From Tachypleus tridentatus (taxonomy: Eukaryota > Arthropoda > Merostomata > Xiphosura > Limulidae): a DNA stretch of 64,000 nucleotides. Made by a program: the position numbers and the translations under genes. Below are positions 20,946 to 31,489 of the stretch, in pieces; position 1 is the stretch's first letter; the number at the start of each line of letters is the position of its first letter. Below the pieces are notes generated by a model. The model ran no database searches and was not told where the DNA came from. It saw nothing but the letters and a program-made list of their open reading frames with translations. The stretch covers positions 27,854,034 to 27,918,033 of the forward strand of contig NC_134829.1 of assembly GCF_004210375.1 (NCBI RefSeq), read 5' to 3'.

Positions 20946-22334
20946 ACACTCGTTACGTGTGTCGTTTTAAATTATTTGGCGAAAGTAACTTGAAGCCCAA
21001 TCCACGTAACGATAACAGATTAGTTTATTTCGCCCTTGATATTTCAAGAAACTATGTTTACTTGTACATTGCAGGCCTAACCGTACGAATGACTTTCAAA
21101 CGGAAATACCTCGCTAATAGTGGTATGACTGTCGTAAAATAAACGTGTATGGTTTCGTGATTAATCGATCGAGTAACTGAATATAATCGAAAACCAACAG
21201 TGAGTCAAATACTTCGCGGTTGCTCTACTGACCAAAGACTGATCCAATGCTAACTTACTAATTGGCTGGCCAATTAGTTTTTATATTTTATATCTCACTA
21301 CTAGGTATTTGTCGAAGTTAATAAGTTTTAATGACGTCATCAAGAATATTTTAGGCCTATTTTTATGATCTTCTACCTAAATGCCACCCTCTTGCTAACA
21401 TCGAAATTAAAACATTGAAAATATAGTTTATAACATTATATATGACCGTGAAAGGAAAATTAAAACTATATTAATGCAATTAAACGCATCCAAGTTAATT
21501 ATATGATGGTTCATAAAGATACATATTTTCTTCTACTCGACCAACTAATTCACACTAATAATCTTTGAGGTCAAAGTTCAATGTTGCGACTGCACACAAG
21601 TACAGAACCAGTCATCTGGCAACAAACGACCTTCATTCAACAAGTTCGTGGAGTTGGAGCATCGGTGTTGTCTTTCTCATGTGATATTATCCACAGAGAG
21701 TAAGTTATCGTTTATAGTTCTTCAAAAATAAAGTTAAGAGATTATCTTTTCTGAACTTTTAAGCCCTTTTACGAGAAAATCCAGGCTTCAGTTAATTCTA
21801 TGGAGTTTAAGATCTGAGTATAACAGGTTTTAAATCGATTTTATTATTGTAACTTCTTTTTCTTTTTTTTACTCACAAGAAGCTACATTAAAACTAGTTA
21901 ACTAATTAATGAACGCTGGTTTTTGTAATATGTAAATTACTGGTATGAACTAGTGAGTTGAAGGTGGCGTTGTATAGTACGAGTATACCAAATTATTGTT
22001 AAAATGCCACGCTTGCTCGTACTCAAAGCTCATGAGATTATCACGTGCACGTAGTGTTTACAAGAAAAGAAACTTTTTTTTTTTTCACGATGGTTGTAAT
22101 GTATACGTGCTTACTATTAAAATCTTACAAATTTAATAAATAGTTACTGTCTACACAACATTTTGTACTAATTTTCTGCTCTGTTTTATAAAGTATTATC
22201 TCGTCAAATTGTTATTTAATTTATATCTAATAATATGAATATGGTAGCCTTCAATAGCCGGACGCCAACGTTCGGCTGAAGAGGTCTATACATTATTTAG
22301 TAATTAATAATAAATTAAATTGAGCTTTGATACG
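20946..22334. other. Non-repetitive-looking, CpG-containing intergenic DNA
   Basis: No transposon family is recognised. It contains 21576-21699, a small frame starting at an ATG and running into a GTAAGT splice-donor-like site (see findings). It is a candidate place for a promoter or 5' exon of the downstream NFAT gene, but nothing proves that. Confidence 0.4.
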
Positions 22335-22440
22335 TAAACTAGCTGCCTTCCCTCTAGTCTTACACTGCTAAATTAGGGACAGCTAACGCAGATAGCCCTC
22401 TTGTAGCTTTGAACGAAATTCAAAATATAGCAAACCAAAC
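22335..22440 (+). repeat. SINE1 3' fragment
   Basis: 'actagctgccttccctctagtcttacactgctaaattagggacagctaacgcagatagccctcttgtagctttgaacgaaattc' is the 3' third of SINE1. Confidence 0.8.
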
Positions 22441-23344
22441 CCAAACATTTGGAGAAGAAATTTTTATAAAAGCTTTAACAATTAGCATAAAATTGTTATA
22501 ATGATATTTAGGCAGACTTTTCAAGTTTTACATAAGACATAGATATTGATAGTTATATTTTTAATAATGATTTGTTTCTCTCAACATCAAAAAGGCGTTG
22601 TTAAAGCAAAAAATCATCGTGTAATGAGTACATGGGACAACTACTACCTATTCAAATAAATTTTTTTGTGAAATATTTTGGTCGTTGTTGTAAATAACAT
22701 ATACCTTGTCAGCTAGATAGCAAAACGTTATCTCAATGTGCATCCGAACACAGTGAGGAACAACATGCGCTAAGGCCCTTTTACAAAAGTTCAATAAGTA
22801 ATCAACAAGAATTGAATTCTTGATTTAGAATAATTAATCACTTTAATTAAAGAAATTAAGATTCTACTGTTAATTCGGTAGCTTTAGTTAAATATGTCGA
22901 AAGTATAAAATAAAAAGATTAAGGTAAAAGCAAAATTATGTAAGTTGGCCTGTTTTGCTTAATTTAATATTGTGTTTGATCTTTCATTTCTTAAATATCT
23001 TATCCCCCTGTTACAACAAAATAAACCAAAGCATATACCAAATTCTGATTAGACAATGAAGGTTTTTAGTAAAAAAACAAAACAAAACAGGCTTTATATT
23101 TTTAAATTGATGTTGTAATGATTAAAATATATTAGTAGGTTTAATTTGATTAATATAAGGTGAATACTCTTTAAATGATTTACCATTTAATTCATGCTTG
23201 GAATACAGAAACATTTTTGAATATCAACCTGATGTATTAGGAACAACAATCGTTGTACTTGGTTTGCTTTGTTTTTACTTCAACATTCCCTGAACTGTGG
23301 TTAACAATAAGATCACAATGGGTTGTTTGTTATGATTTATGCTC
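22441..23344. other. No feature seen
   Basis: AT-rich sequence between two SINE1 fragments. I see no coding, RNA or repeat structure. Confidence 0.5.
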
Positions 23345-23490
23345 AATCTAGTCTAGTCCGCCAGCTGCTAACTCTTGGGCTACAAACGAACAGTGGGATT
23401 GCTTGTAACATTATAACACCCCACATCTAAAAAGACAAACATGTTCAGGAACGGGATTCGAACCACACGAATCCCCAGTGGAGAATCGAA
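23345..23490 (-). repeat. SINE1 5' part, inverted
   Basis: 'ccgccagctgctaactcttgggctacaaacgaacagtgggattgcttgtaacattataacaccccacatctaaaaagacaaacatgttcaggaacgggattcgaaccacacg' is the SINE1 head and middle on the minus strand. Confidence 0.75.
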
Positions 23491-25081
23491 TTCATTAAGC
23501 AAGAGAATTATCATGAAAGTTAGTAAATTATTTTGCGATTTTTATGCTTTATTCAGTCTTTTTTAACACCAAAGATAAAAAAATATGTTGGGTCATTTAG
23601 GTTTTGCAGCTTATGAACACTTTTCAAATTACTTGCCGTTAGAGATGCATAATTGTTCCAGTTTAAGTTAATACAATGGATAATGTTTTAGACAGTTTAT
23701 ATGGCGCGAATGTTAGATTTAGTTATTTCAAGAAGCAAAAGTTTATTGCAAGTTTGTTTACGCAACTGTTTCAAAATCATACATTGTGTAGTTCAGTAAT
23801 TATGAATTTGCGATTACTATATTACCGTGTTATGTTACTAGAACTTCTGAGTTTTCTCGTTGTTTCACTTCAATATTATTGAATCATAATATCTAGAGGG
23901 GATGGAACATTCTTGGCCTCTGTCGGGGTATAATTTTCGACGCGTAGTTCGATATACCTAGATATAGACTGAGTAACTGTGAGTTTAGGTTTAGCCATAG
24001 GCAGTGTATATTAACGGATTTAAAGTGAAATTATCACAAGTGGTATGATAACAACAGAGTACAGAAGAATAATTCGTCATGTAAATTTGTGTTATATACC
24101 GAAATAGCTTCTGTGGACTTTGACGGAAAAAAAAAAAGACAATTATTTAAAGCTCTGGATACAACTATGATAACCAATAGTGTAACGAACATTTGTATGT
24201 ATCTTTGACTTGTTTTAATATATTGTTTCAAAGCAAGTGGACTGTGTGCTGTTTGTATATTATCGAAGTTTATCACAAATACTTCACAGACATTTATTGT
24301 AAAAAATCCTTTCCATTTGCTTGCAGTCAAATATCACATGTGGCATTCAGCGCTATGTGTTCATTTGTGTATCTCATTGTATACTAAAAATATTGTTGTC
24401 ACCAAATTTGGAAAATTACTTGGTTTATTTTTTTTAAATCAAAATAAAGAAGGTTATATATATATACACACACACAGACATACATACGCGCACGCGCATA
24501 TGTATTTGTATAGCATTATGCAGCTAATCATTCAAGCATAAGTTGAATATATTGACAAAATTGTATTCTCAGAATTATATGGATCCTGTTTATAAGCGAG
24601 GATCAAGATACTTCTAAATTTCGAAGTCACACATTGTTCTCTCTCTCTTTTCATCCTGGAAAAAAAAAATAGTGACTTCAGCCGATAAAGAAATGTGAAG
24701 TAACTATCGTAACTCCATAAATAGGAAAGAAATGTTCGCCAACTCTGGAGTATTGCTACGGCTATTCCAAACACTGGAATGCCACTATTATTATGCTTCT
24801 AAACATTTGTACATCACATTAAAACATTGACTTAATATCCGTTTTAGATTAAAAGAAATAAGCAACAAAAACAGTGGTTAAAAATTATTGTTTACATTTT
24901 CATTGTTAAAGCGACAAAACACAATAAACAAAGAAGAATTGACACGAAACAAAATTCGAGTAGTAGATATTAATGTGAATGAGGGTTTTACAACTGTGAC
25001 TTGTATATTAATGTTATATATGTTTAGAATTCTAATGGGGTATTGCCCTTTACAGCCGCTAGGTTAAAAACTGTTGATTTA
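23491..25081. other. No gene seen; one microsatellite
   Basis: Apart from the dinucleotide tract at 24462-24500 and a weak similarity of 24100-24330 to 11.7-12.1 kb ('gtggactgtgtgctgtttg'), nothing is recognised. Confidence 0.45.
24462..24500. repeat. Alternating purine-pyrimidine microsatellite
   Basis: 'tatatatatacacacacacagacatacatacgcgcacgcgcatatg' is a compound TA/CA/CG dinucleotide tract, a type of sequence able to adopt Z-DNA. Confidence 0.8.
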
Positions 25082-25346
25082 AGGATTGTTTGTTTTTTTC
25101 AATTTCGCGCAAACTTACAAGAGGACTATCTAATTTAGCAGTGTAAGACTAGAGGGAAGGCAGCTAGCCATCACCTACCGATGGCCAACTCTTAGGCTTT
25201 TCTTTTTATCAAGAGGTAGTGAGATTGACCGTTATATTATAACGCTCCCTCGGCTAAAAGAGCGAGCATATTTGGTGTAATGGGGACTCGAACCAGAGAC
25301 TCTTAGATAACAAGTCCATCGCCCTAACCACCTGGCCATGCTGGGC
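25082..25346 (-). repeat. SINE1, nearly full length, inverted
   Basis: Starts with the oligo-T and 'caatttcgcgcaaacttacaagaggactatctaatttagcagtgtaagactagagggaaggcagctagccatcacc' and ends with the tRNA-like head 'ggggactcgaaccagagactcttagataacaagtccatcgccctaaccacctggccatgctgggcc'. It lies head to head with the SINE1 at 25378. Confidence 0.85.
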
Positions 25347-25377
25347 CAGGACTATATGAAAAATATATTGATAACTT

Positions 25378-25665
25378 GGCTCGGCATGGCCAGGTGGGTT
25401 AAGGCGTTCGACTGATAATTCGAAGGTCGCGGGTTCGAATCCCCGTCGCACAAAACATGAAACTGCTCGCCCTTTTAGCCGTGTGGGCGTTATAATGTGA
25501 CGGTCAATCCCACTATTCGTTGGTAAAAAAGTAGCCCAAGAGTTGGCAGTGGGTGGTGATGACTAGCTGCCTTCCCTCTAGTCTTACACTGTAAAATTAG
25601 GGACGGCTAGCGCAGATAGCCCTCGAGTAGTTTTGCGCGAAATTAAAAAAACAAACAAACGATAA
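25378..25665 (+). repeat. SINE1, full length, best-preserved copy
   Basis: Head 'ggctcggcatggccaggtgggttaaggcgttcgactgataattcgaaggtcgcgggttcgaatccccgtcgcac' with B box GGTTCGAATCC, complete body and A-rich tail 'attaaaaaaacaaacaaac'. It is rich in CpG. The tRNA-like head indicates RNA polymerase III transcription of the founder. Confidence 0.9.
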
Positions 25666-25934
25666 CTTTCCCTAAACAACTTGGGTTCGAACCCCATTTT
25701 GAATAGAATCCTAAATTACTTTTAAAACAGTACTGTAAACAAAAAGTAGTGATGCATGATGATCAAAATAAAATACATTTAAAAAAATGGTAAAGCTAGA
25801 ATAGAGAGTCAGTCACAATGTTCAAAGTCGTAATATCAGAAAACAAAAATCATATTAAACAAGAGCTCGGTAATAAGGGGTAAGTTAAACAAGACAAAAA
25901 TAGGAAAACTTTAAATCCCCTTTTTATATTCATT

Positions 25935-26045
25935 TTGCTCTGCACTTTAAACTATGGGTGCTTCGCAACAGTGCTAGTCAATCCCTTAGCTTGAATGATG
26001 GGATGCCTTCCCTCTGGTCTAGTTGTTTAAAATTAAATGATGATG
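25935..26045 (+). repeat. Old SINE1-variant fragment
   Basis: 'tttgctctgcactttaaactatgggtgcttcgcaacagtgctagtcaatcccttagcttgaatgatgggatgccttccctctggtctag' parallels SINE1. It is decayed. Confidence 0.5.
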
Positions 26046-26559
26046 GTAGATAGACTTAGTAGCTTTTTCATAAGTATAAAATGTTCATGTTACTGATATT
26101 CTAATTGCAATGAAAAGGGAAAACCAATTATGTCACATTTTTACTTTTTTAACGTAGCCACTTTCATATTACATTTTTCATGTTTGTCCTTGTATTTTCA
26201 TATCACATTTTTACATGTATTTTTTGGTATTACAATTTTATACGGCTGCCTCCTTTATCTTAACATGTTTTGTACACACAAAATGTTTTAAGCCTTAAAT
26301 ATTTTTAACTGCCAATGCGACTTACAACTTGAAGATTTACTAATTAAAATTTGATTCATAAGTAAGTTCTGAGTTTTTGTGCTGTCAATAATTGTTGATT
26401 TGAGATGGATGATCACCTGTACCAGCTGGACTTTATGAATTATCAGCGTTTTTTTTTGTGTTTTTTTCAAAGATGAAAAGTTTTACGGCTGATACTGCAG
26501 TTATCTTACTGAAATATTCCGTGTGGGGTAACCTTTGGTTGTTTTGAAATAATATAATG

Positions 26560-26640
26560 GGTGAATATGGCCAGGTGGTTAACGTGCTTGGACTACGCAT
26601 CCGAGTTTTCCTCAGATTGATCATAGGTATGCTATAGGTT
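26560..26640 (+). repeat. Diverged tRNA-like SINE head
   Basis: 'gggtgaatatggccaggtggttaacgtgcttggactacgcatccgagttttcctcagattgatcat' resembles the SINE1 head but lacks a good B box and body. Confidence 0.4.
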
Positions 26641-26924
26641 AGCTGTGCACATGTATCTCTGTGTGTAACTATGGACAAATAATTCTGAAATATGTGTGCA
26701 TGATTGCAATTATTTATAGAATGGCAATAAAATGCCTCTTAATTTATAAAGTTCAATATGAATGGCTGCTTCTGATCTAATTTGATAAGGCCTCCAATGT
26801 TATTTGGACAAACAAGTATGTCGTTCATGGTATAAAAGTTGGCTACTGAATTTGCACTTTTATTTATTGCTTTGCACTGATAACGGTATTCGTTTGAAGT
26901 GCAAAAATACCCACTTCCGAGCCC

Positions 26925-27030
26925 CTCAGTGGCACAGCAGCATGTTTGCGAACTTTCAACATTAGAAAGCGGGTCTCGATGCTTGTGGTGGGCAGAGCAC
27001 AGGTAGCTTTTTGTACTTAACTTCAAACAA
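26925..27030 (+). repeat. SINE3 copy
   Basis: 'cccctcagtggcacagcagcatgtttgcgaactttcaacattagaaagcgggtctcgatgcttgtggtgggcagagcacaggtagctttttgtacttaacttcaaacaaacac'. It has a tRNA-like body and A/C-rich tail. Confidence 0.75.
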
Positions 27031-27049
27031 ACACACCCATTCTGACATG

Positions 27050-27140
27050 ATAGCTGCCTACCCTCTAGTGTAACAGTTCAAAATTAGACACGACCAATGA
27101 AGATAGCCGTTAAATAGTTTTAGGCAAATTTCTGAAAACA
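27050..27140 (+). repeat. SINE1 3' fragment, decayed
   Basis: 'gatagctgcctaccctctagtgtaacagttcaaaattagacacgaccaatgaagatagcc' is the SINE1 3' region with many changes, directly after a SINE3. Confidence 0.55.
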
Positions 27141-27239
27141 AGCCAGTCTTTCTTACAAAACAAGCAGAAGACATCAACAATCATGCTAAAACTTGTCCCA
27201 CGAATGATTCTTTCGAGTAATTGTTTTTTTTTTTTGTTT

Positions 27240-27345
27240 TGAGAAAAGCCTTATTAAACTACCTATTAAGTCAACCGCGGGAAATTGAAACCCGGATTTT
27301 GTCAGCGTTGGAAGTTCGTAAACTTGCAACTGCGAGACATTTTAG
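27240..27345 (-). repeat. SINE2 copy, inverted and decayed
   Basis: 'gagaaaagccttattaaactacctattaagtcaaccgcgggaaattgaaacccggattttgtcagcgttggaagttcgtaaacttgcaactgcgagac' is SINE2-like on the minus strand. Confidence 0.55.
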
Positions 27346-27639
27346 GAGATAAAGTGTGAAGGAAAATTACAATAAGACAGTCAGTAGTTATGTAATAACT
27401 AGCTTTTAAATTGCTTATCACAACTCTTTCACCCTTTCAATGGTATCGTGTTTAACCTGTTGGAAAAAAATGTAGAATTCAAATGAGTATACTCTTATAT
27501 AGATATTATTTTGAAAGCTTTAGCTATTTTATTTCGTTATTAATATACAATCAGTTAACTGTCAAAAGTATTTTTATTTATACTGTGTTATATCATTATA
27601 CTTTTAATTCAAGAACACGATATATCTGCATATCTATAA

Positions 27640-27740
27640 TGAAATAGTGATAAGTCTACGGATTTACAATGCTAAAATCAAGGATTCATGGTGGGCATGA
27701 TGTAGTTTTGCAATAAGAAAATACACGCACACACATACAC
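27640..27740 (+). repeat. SINE2 fragment
   Basis: 'agtgataagtctacggatttacaatgctaaaatcaaggattcatggtgggcatgatgtagttttgcaataagaaaatacacgcac' keeps the SINE2 anticodon-arm-like segment and tail. Confidence 0.6.
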
Positions 27741-27799
27741 GCGTATATTTATAGTAAAAATGTAACATCTATTAAAATTCGATTAAAATAGTGTGTGTG

Positions 27800-27910
27800 T
27801 GGCCCCACTGTAGTTAGATGGTAAAACGTTAAATTGAATTTCGATAATCAGAGTGGACACAAAGCAGATAGTTCATTGTATAACTTTGCACTTAACAACA
27901 AACAAGTATA
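27800..27910 (+). repeat. SINE3-like fragment
   Basis: 'tggccccactgtagttagatggtaaaacgttaaattgaatttcgataatcagagtggacacaaagcagatagttcattgtataactttgcacttaacaacaaacaag' has the SINE3 tail with a diverged head. Confidence 0.5.
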
Positions 27911-27919
27911 TTGTTTCCC

Positions 27920-28078
27920 AGGACCGCTGGTATGGGTATTAACACTTTAACCAAAATAAAGTAGAGAACAACGTTTCGACCTACTTAGGTCATCTTCAAG
28001 TTAACAAAGAAAGTTTGCAACTGACCGTTCTGAGATACATTTTCACTTCGAGTGGGTTTCTCGTCATCACGAAGCAAG
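27920..28078 (-). mobile_element. Penelope-like-element terminal fragment, second subfamily
   Basis: 'gctggtatgggtattaacactttaaccaaaataaagtagagaacaacgtttcgacctacttaggtcatcttcaagttaac' shares the 'gaacaacgtttcgacc......ggtcatc' core with the terminus at 33786. Further on are 'ctgaccgttctgag' and 'gagtgggtttctcgtcatcacg', which recurs at 13280. No coding part is attached. The ribozyme-like core on the minus strand (28003-27966) reads TTGAAGA where CTGANGA is needed. Confidence 0.65.
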
Positions 28079-28638
28079 TATAATGTACTATAAGCGTAAC
28101 TGTATCATCCAGTGTATAAAATTAAGATCAAAGATGGAGAGAAAGTGAAAGAGTTGTTTATTATTAAGTGCAAAGCTGCACAAAAGATTATCTCTGCAAT
28201 ACCCACCAATACCGTTGTGACACTGGGGGGGGGAAGAGAAAATTTAATGAATCTGTATTTCATATATTTTTTTTACTTTGCTGGGACTAGAGAAATAGAA
28301 ACTACTGCAACATTACTTTTAAGTCAATGGCGATCTGTTTAGAAAGCTAATTTCATTGAAACTTATTTTAACTAAATTACATTGGTGAACATATAATTAT
28401 TATAATTTCTTTAATAAAATCCTAATGTTGTTAATAGTGTTGCTGTACCTTTCACATTTATAACGTAATATTCTAGCATAAAATTCAAAATTTTAAAGTA
28501 GCAAAGGGTTTTATCCTGACAATAAGGTGACCCTCCTCTATAGTAGTGTGATTGTGTAAATAACGATTGTAGAAGAAGGATGTTTTTGTAAATATTTGCA
28601 GACGAGTTTAGGTTTATGGCTTTTAAACGTGAGAAGTT
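28079..28638. other. Upstream flank of first NFAT exon seen
   Basis: AT-rich, with a G9 run near 28226. A possible acceptor, 'tttttgtaaatatttgcag' ending at 28601, would place the next in-frame ATG at 28639. Confidence 0.4.
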
Positions 28639-29031
28639 ATGTTTATAGTCTCGTCGATATTATGGTTTTGGAGATTTAAAAGTCATGGAAATGAAATATA
28701 TCCCCTTTATGAAGAAAAACATATGTTTAATCTTTCGCATACTAGCACCAAGAAAATGGACAGAAATTCAAGAAGAAATGCTTCAAGTTCAAATACAAGA
28801 CGTAACATTACTGTTAGAAAAAATGACATAAACCTTCACAAGAACATGAAGAAGGGAGATTTTGATAGAGAATTGTCACTTTTTTTATCTTTTCCCAACC
28901 GGAGTAAGAATGGACTTTTTGAACTAAAATTACTGAAACAGCCAGAAGAGCAACACCGGGCACGTTATATGACTGAAGGAAACAGAGGACCAGTTAAAGA
29001 TATGCATGGACTAGGGTATCCTGAAGTTAAG
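28639..29031 (+). CDS. NFAT5: NFAT-family transcription factor, exon with start of the Rel-homology region
   Basis: The exon ends EVK|gtaaac at 29031 in phase 0. Its last part reads [20 protein letters not shown] then [27 protein letters not shown] is the DNA-recognition loop of NFAT proteins (RARYxTEGSRG in the family). Upstream is a basic, Ser/Arg/Asn-rich linker ([20 protein letters not shown]). The true 5' edge is uncertain. A stop at 28630 closes the frame, so either the exon starts at 28602 and ATG 28639 is a translation start, or an acceptor lies inside (for example ...cgcatactag near 28744) with earlier exons elsewhere. NFAT5/TonEBP-type proteins bind TGGAAA-like sites as dimers and drive osmotic-stress genes; the NFAT5-like assignment rests mostly on the exon at 41155. 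Confidence 0.85.
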
Positions 29032-30835
29032 GTAAACCCAGTCTAGTTTTATTAGTTTTATTCTTTAACCGTTTTTGTACAAAGTTGAAATGGTTCAGTT
29101 TTTTTAAAAATGCGTTCAAGGGTCAAGATACCCAAATTTTTTCAAAAAATAAAAACATCGACATAATGAGACAACTTACTGAATTGGTTAGACATATGTT
29201 ATAATGAATATATTTACAATTTTGAGTGATTAAACTGTACTGCGAGACTAGGAGTCCATGTTTATGTCATATACTAATTTATACCTTTATTTTCGTAGTA
29301 TAGGTTTTGGAATAGTTTTACTTCAGAAAACACTTCAAAAACGTTGTTTATTCTCAGATCGTTACATTTAATAGGCAAATCATTACTTTTTTTGCTGGGC
29401 AAAAGAAGTAGCTTTTTAAATTGTTGGGAGTTGTAATCAAAATATTTTCTCATGATAAAAGTTATATCTTTTTTTTGTCATATTTTGAAGTCTTATTTTG
29501 TATTTTTTCTTATATTAGCCATTACAGTTGCTTCTCACCTTATACATAATTCTAATTAAAAAATCAACAACAGAAAACAATGTGTATTTCTCATTGAATA
29601 TTATTTTGATTTTTAGATGATGGGGAAGGCTAGTGCAGGACATGTTTTATATTTAATTCATTGCCTAATCTTTTCTTATCTGAGCTTTATCATCATACAT
29701 TTTTGTGTTACTCCATAACTTCATAGTTGCCTCTTAGGTGGATGTTAAACATGTAGTTTTGATTTTATAGTCTTTCATGAAAGGTAGTTTACAATACTTA
29801 TTTGAAACTAAAGTATAACTGCTTTTAGTTTTTTGCTCTAGTGTTTGTATTTATATTGACAACTTTTTAGATGGATTTTAATAAGACTGTTCAAACTTTT
29901 AGGTGTATATCACAAAACTGTATACTACTACTTATTTGACCATTTTTAAAAGCATACATTTACATAGACAAAGGTTTGTTATTTTTGTTATATTCTGCTG
30001 TTCTCTACAACCAAAAGAAACAAAATATTCTTATTTTTTTACTGTGTGCAACTCCTTTAAAAGGACTTAATAATATAAAACTTAATAAATAAGTATTTCT
30101 ATGCTCTGTAATGTTTAACTTTTAGAACAAATTTGAAATGTGATGTACAGAAGTTTTAGTAGTATAATAATAATAAATATAATTTTGCAGTATTTGCTGT
30201 AATAGTCTAAATAGCAGTTGAGCAGTTTTATGTGATTAAATGCATTAACAGTGAGGGTTAACAAATGCATAAGAACACAGACTAGTTCCACTACAGAAAC
30301 CTGTTTGGCTCAGCTGCTATTTAGACTATTACAGTAAGTACTGTGAAATTATATACACATCCATTATTATTCAAGCCATGTAGAACAGTTTATCTGAATA
30401 CAACTGGTAATATATCATGTGACACAATAGTTCTAATTTTCAGTTTTATTTAACATTGTTTTTTACTGTATATATTGTTTTAAGGAACTTTTTTGTTTGT
30501 TTTTTACTGGTGTTTCTCCATGTAGCATGATATTATGTAGTAATGTTAAGTTCCAAATTTGGGATGTATATTGTTTAACAAATTGCTGTAATTTTAAGGT
30601 TTTTCTATTAGTACAAATATAGTGTATTGTTCTAGAAGAAATAAGCAATTGGCTCCTCATTAACAGGCTTGGGCAACAAGTGAACTTAATTTTATGAGTG
30701 TAAAGTTATTCAATGAAATGATCACTCATATGTTTAAAACATGCTGTTACACATTGTGATACTATTTTGATTGATAAGAAGACAGTTGTGGTAAGTATTG
30801 GAGAGTTTATTGTATATGTATATATGCTTTAATAG
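29032..30835 (+). other. NFAT intron with inverted-repeat hairpin
   Basis: Bounded by gtaaac and ttaatag. Apart from the hairpin at 30179-30352 I see no repeat family or gene. Confidence 0.7.
30179..30352 (+). repeat. Inverted repeat, 45-bp arms, intronic hairpin
   Basis: Left arm 30179-30223 and right arm 30308-30352 are reverse complements at 40 of 45 positions, with an 84-nt loop containing a weaker inner inverted repeat (aaatgcattaac / gttaacaaatgcat). Each of the five mismatches would be a G-U pair in RNA from the + strand, the sense strand of NFAT. It could be a small MITE or a structured RNA (see findings). Confidence 0.85.
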
Positions 30836-31026
30836 CTATTTGGCTGCCAGGAAGTAGTGACATTACAAATTTTCATTGGCACTGATCATGGAAAAATTCA
30901 GCCTCATTTGTATTACCAAGCTGTAAGAGTTGCAGGAAAAAGTGGTACTTCGTGTATTCAACGGAAAATTGAAGGCACAGGTGTATTAGAAACACAGATG
31001 ACACCAAAAAATGACATGACGGTTTG
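30836..31026 (+). CDS. NFAT5: NFAT-family factor, Rel-homology region exon 2
   Basis: A 191-nt exon with acceptor tatgctttaatag and donor TTTG|gtaagc. It begins LFGCQEVVTLQIFIGTDHGK and contains HLYYQAVRVAGKSG and IEGTGVLETQMTPKNDMTV. It matches the NFAT Rel-homology segment with LQVFVG, PHxFYQ and RVTG-type motifs. It starts in phase 0 and ends in phase 2, which is what the exon at 40352 needs. Confidence 0.92.
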
Positions 31027-31359
31027 GTAAGCCTATTTATATTGTTAAGAAATATTAACTTTTCATATGCTTCAGGAAAAAGGTTTGCTAGTAATGCATG
31101 TCTAGCTTTTGTATTATAAATAGTATAGATGAAATTAAATGTGTAGCAAACATTTTCAAAATGTAAGTATTATAGCCATATTTTACTGTTATAATTTTCA
31201 AATGACATGAATTGGGAAATTAATTGTATAATGAGTATGTATATTAGGGTGTGCCTTGTACAGGGTATAAAAATAAAAAGTAGTAATTTTTTTTTGGCTT
31301 ACATGCATAAAAATATCTGTGATACATTTGAGGAAAATGATGGGAAAACATTTATTGTT

Positions 31360-31470
31360 CCTCGCTGGTACAGCAGTAAGTCTACTGACTTACAACACTA
31401 AAATCAGAGGTTCAATTCCTCTCAGTGGACTCAGCAGATAGCCTGATGTGGCTTTGCATTAAGAAAACAC
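31360..31470 (+). repeat. SINE2 copy
   Basis: 'ttcctcgctggtacagcagtaagtctactgacttacaacactaaaatcagaggttcaattcctctcagtggactcagcagatagcctgatgtggctttgcattaagaaaacacc' is complete, with CpGs mostly changed to CA/TG. Confidence 0.8.
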
Positions 31471-31489
31471 CAAAAGATTTATTACATAT

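Noticed and set aside
25378..25460. tRNA gene
   Set aside because: The B box is good, but the sequence continues into the SINE1 body shared with many copies. It is a tRNA-derived SINE head.
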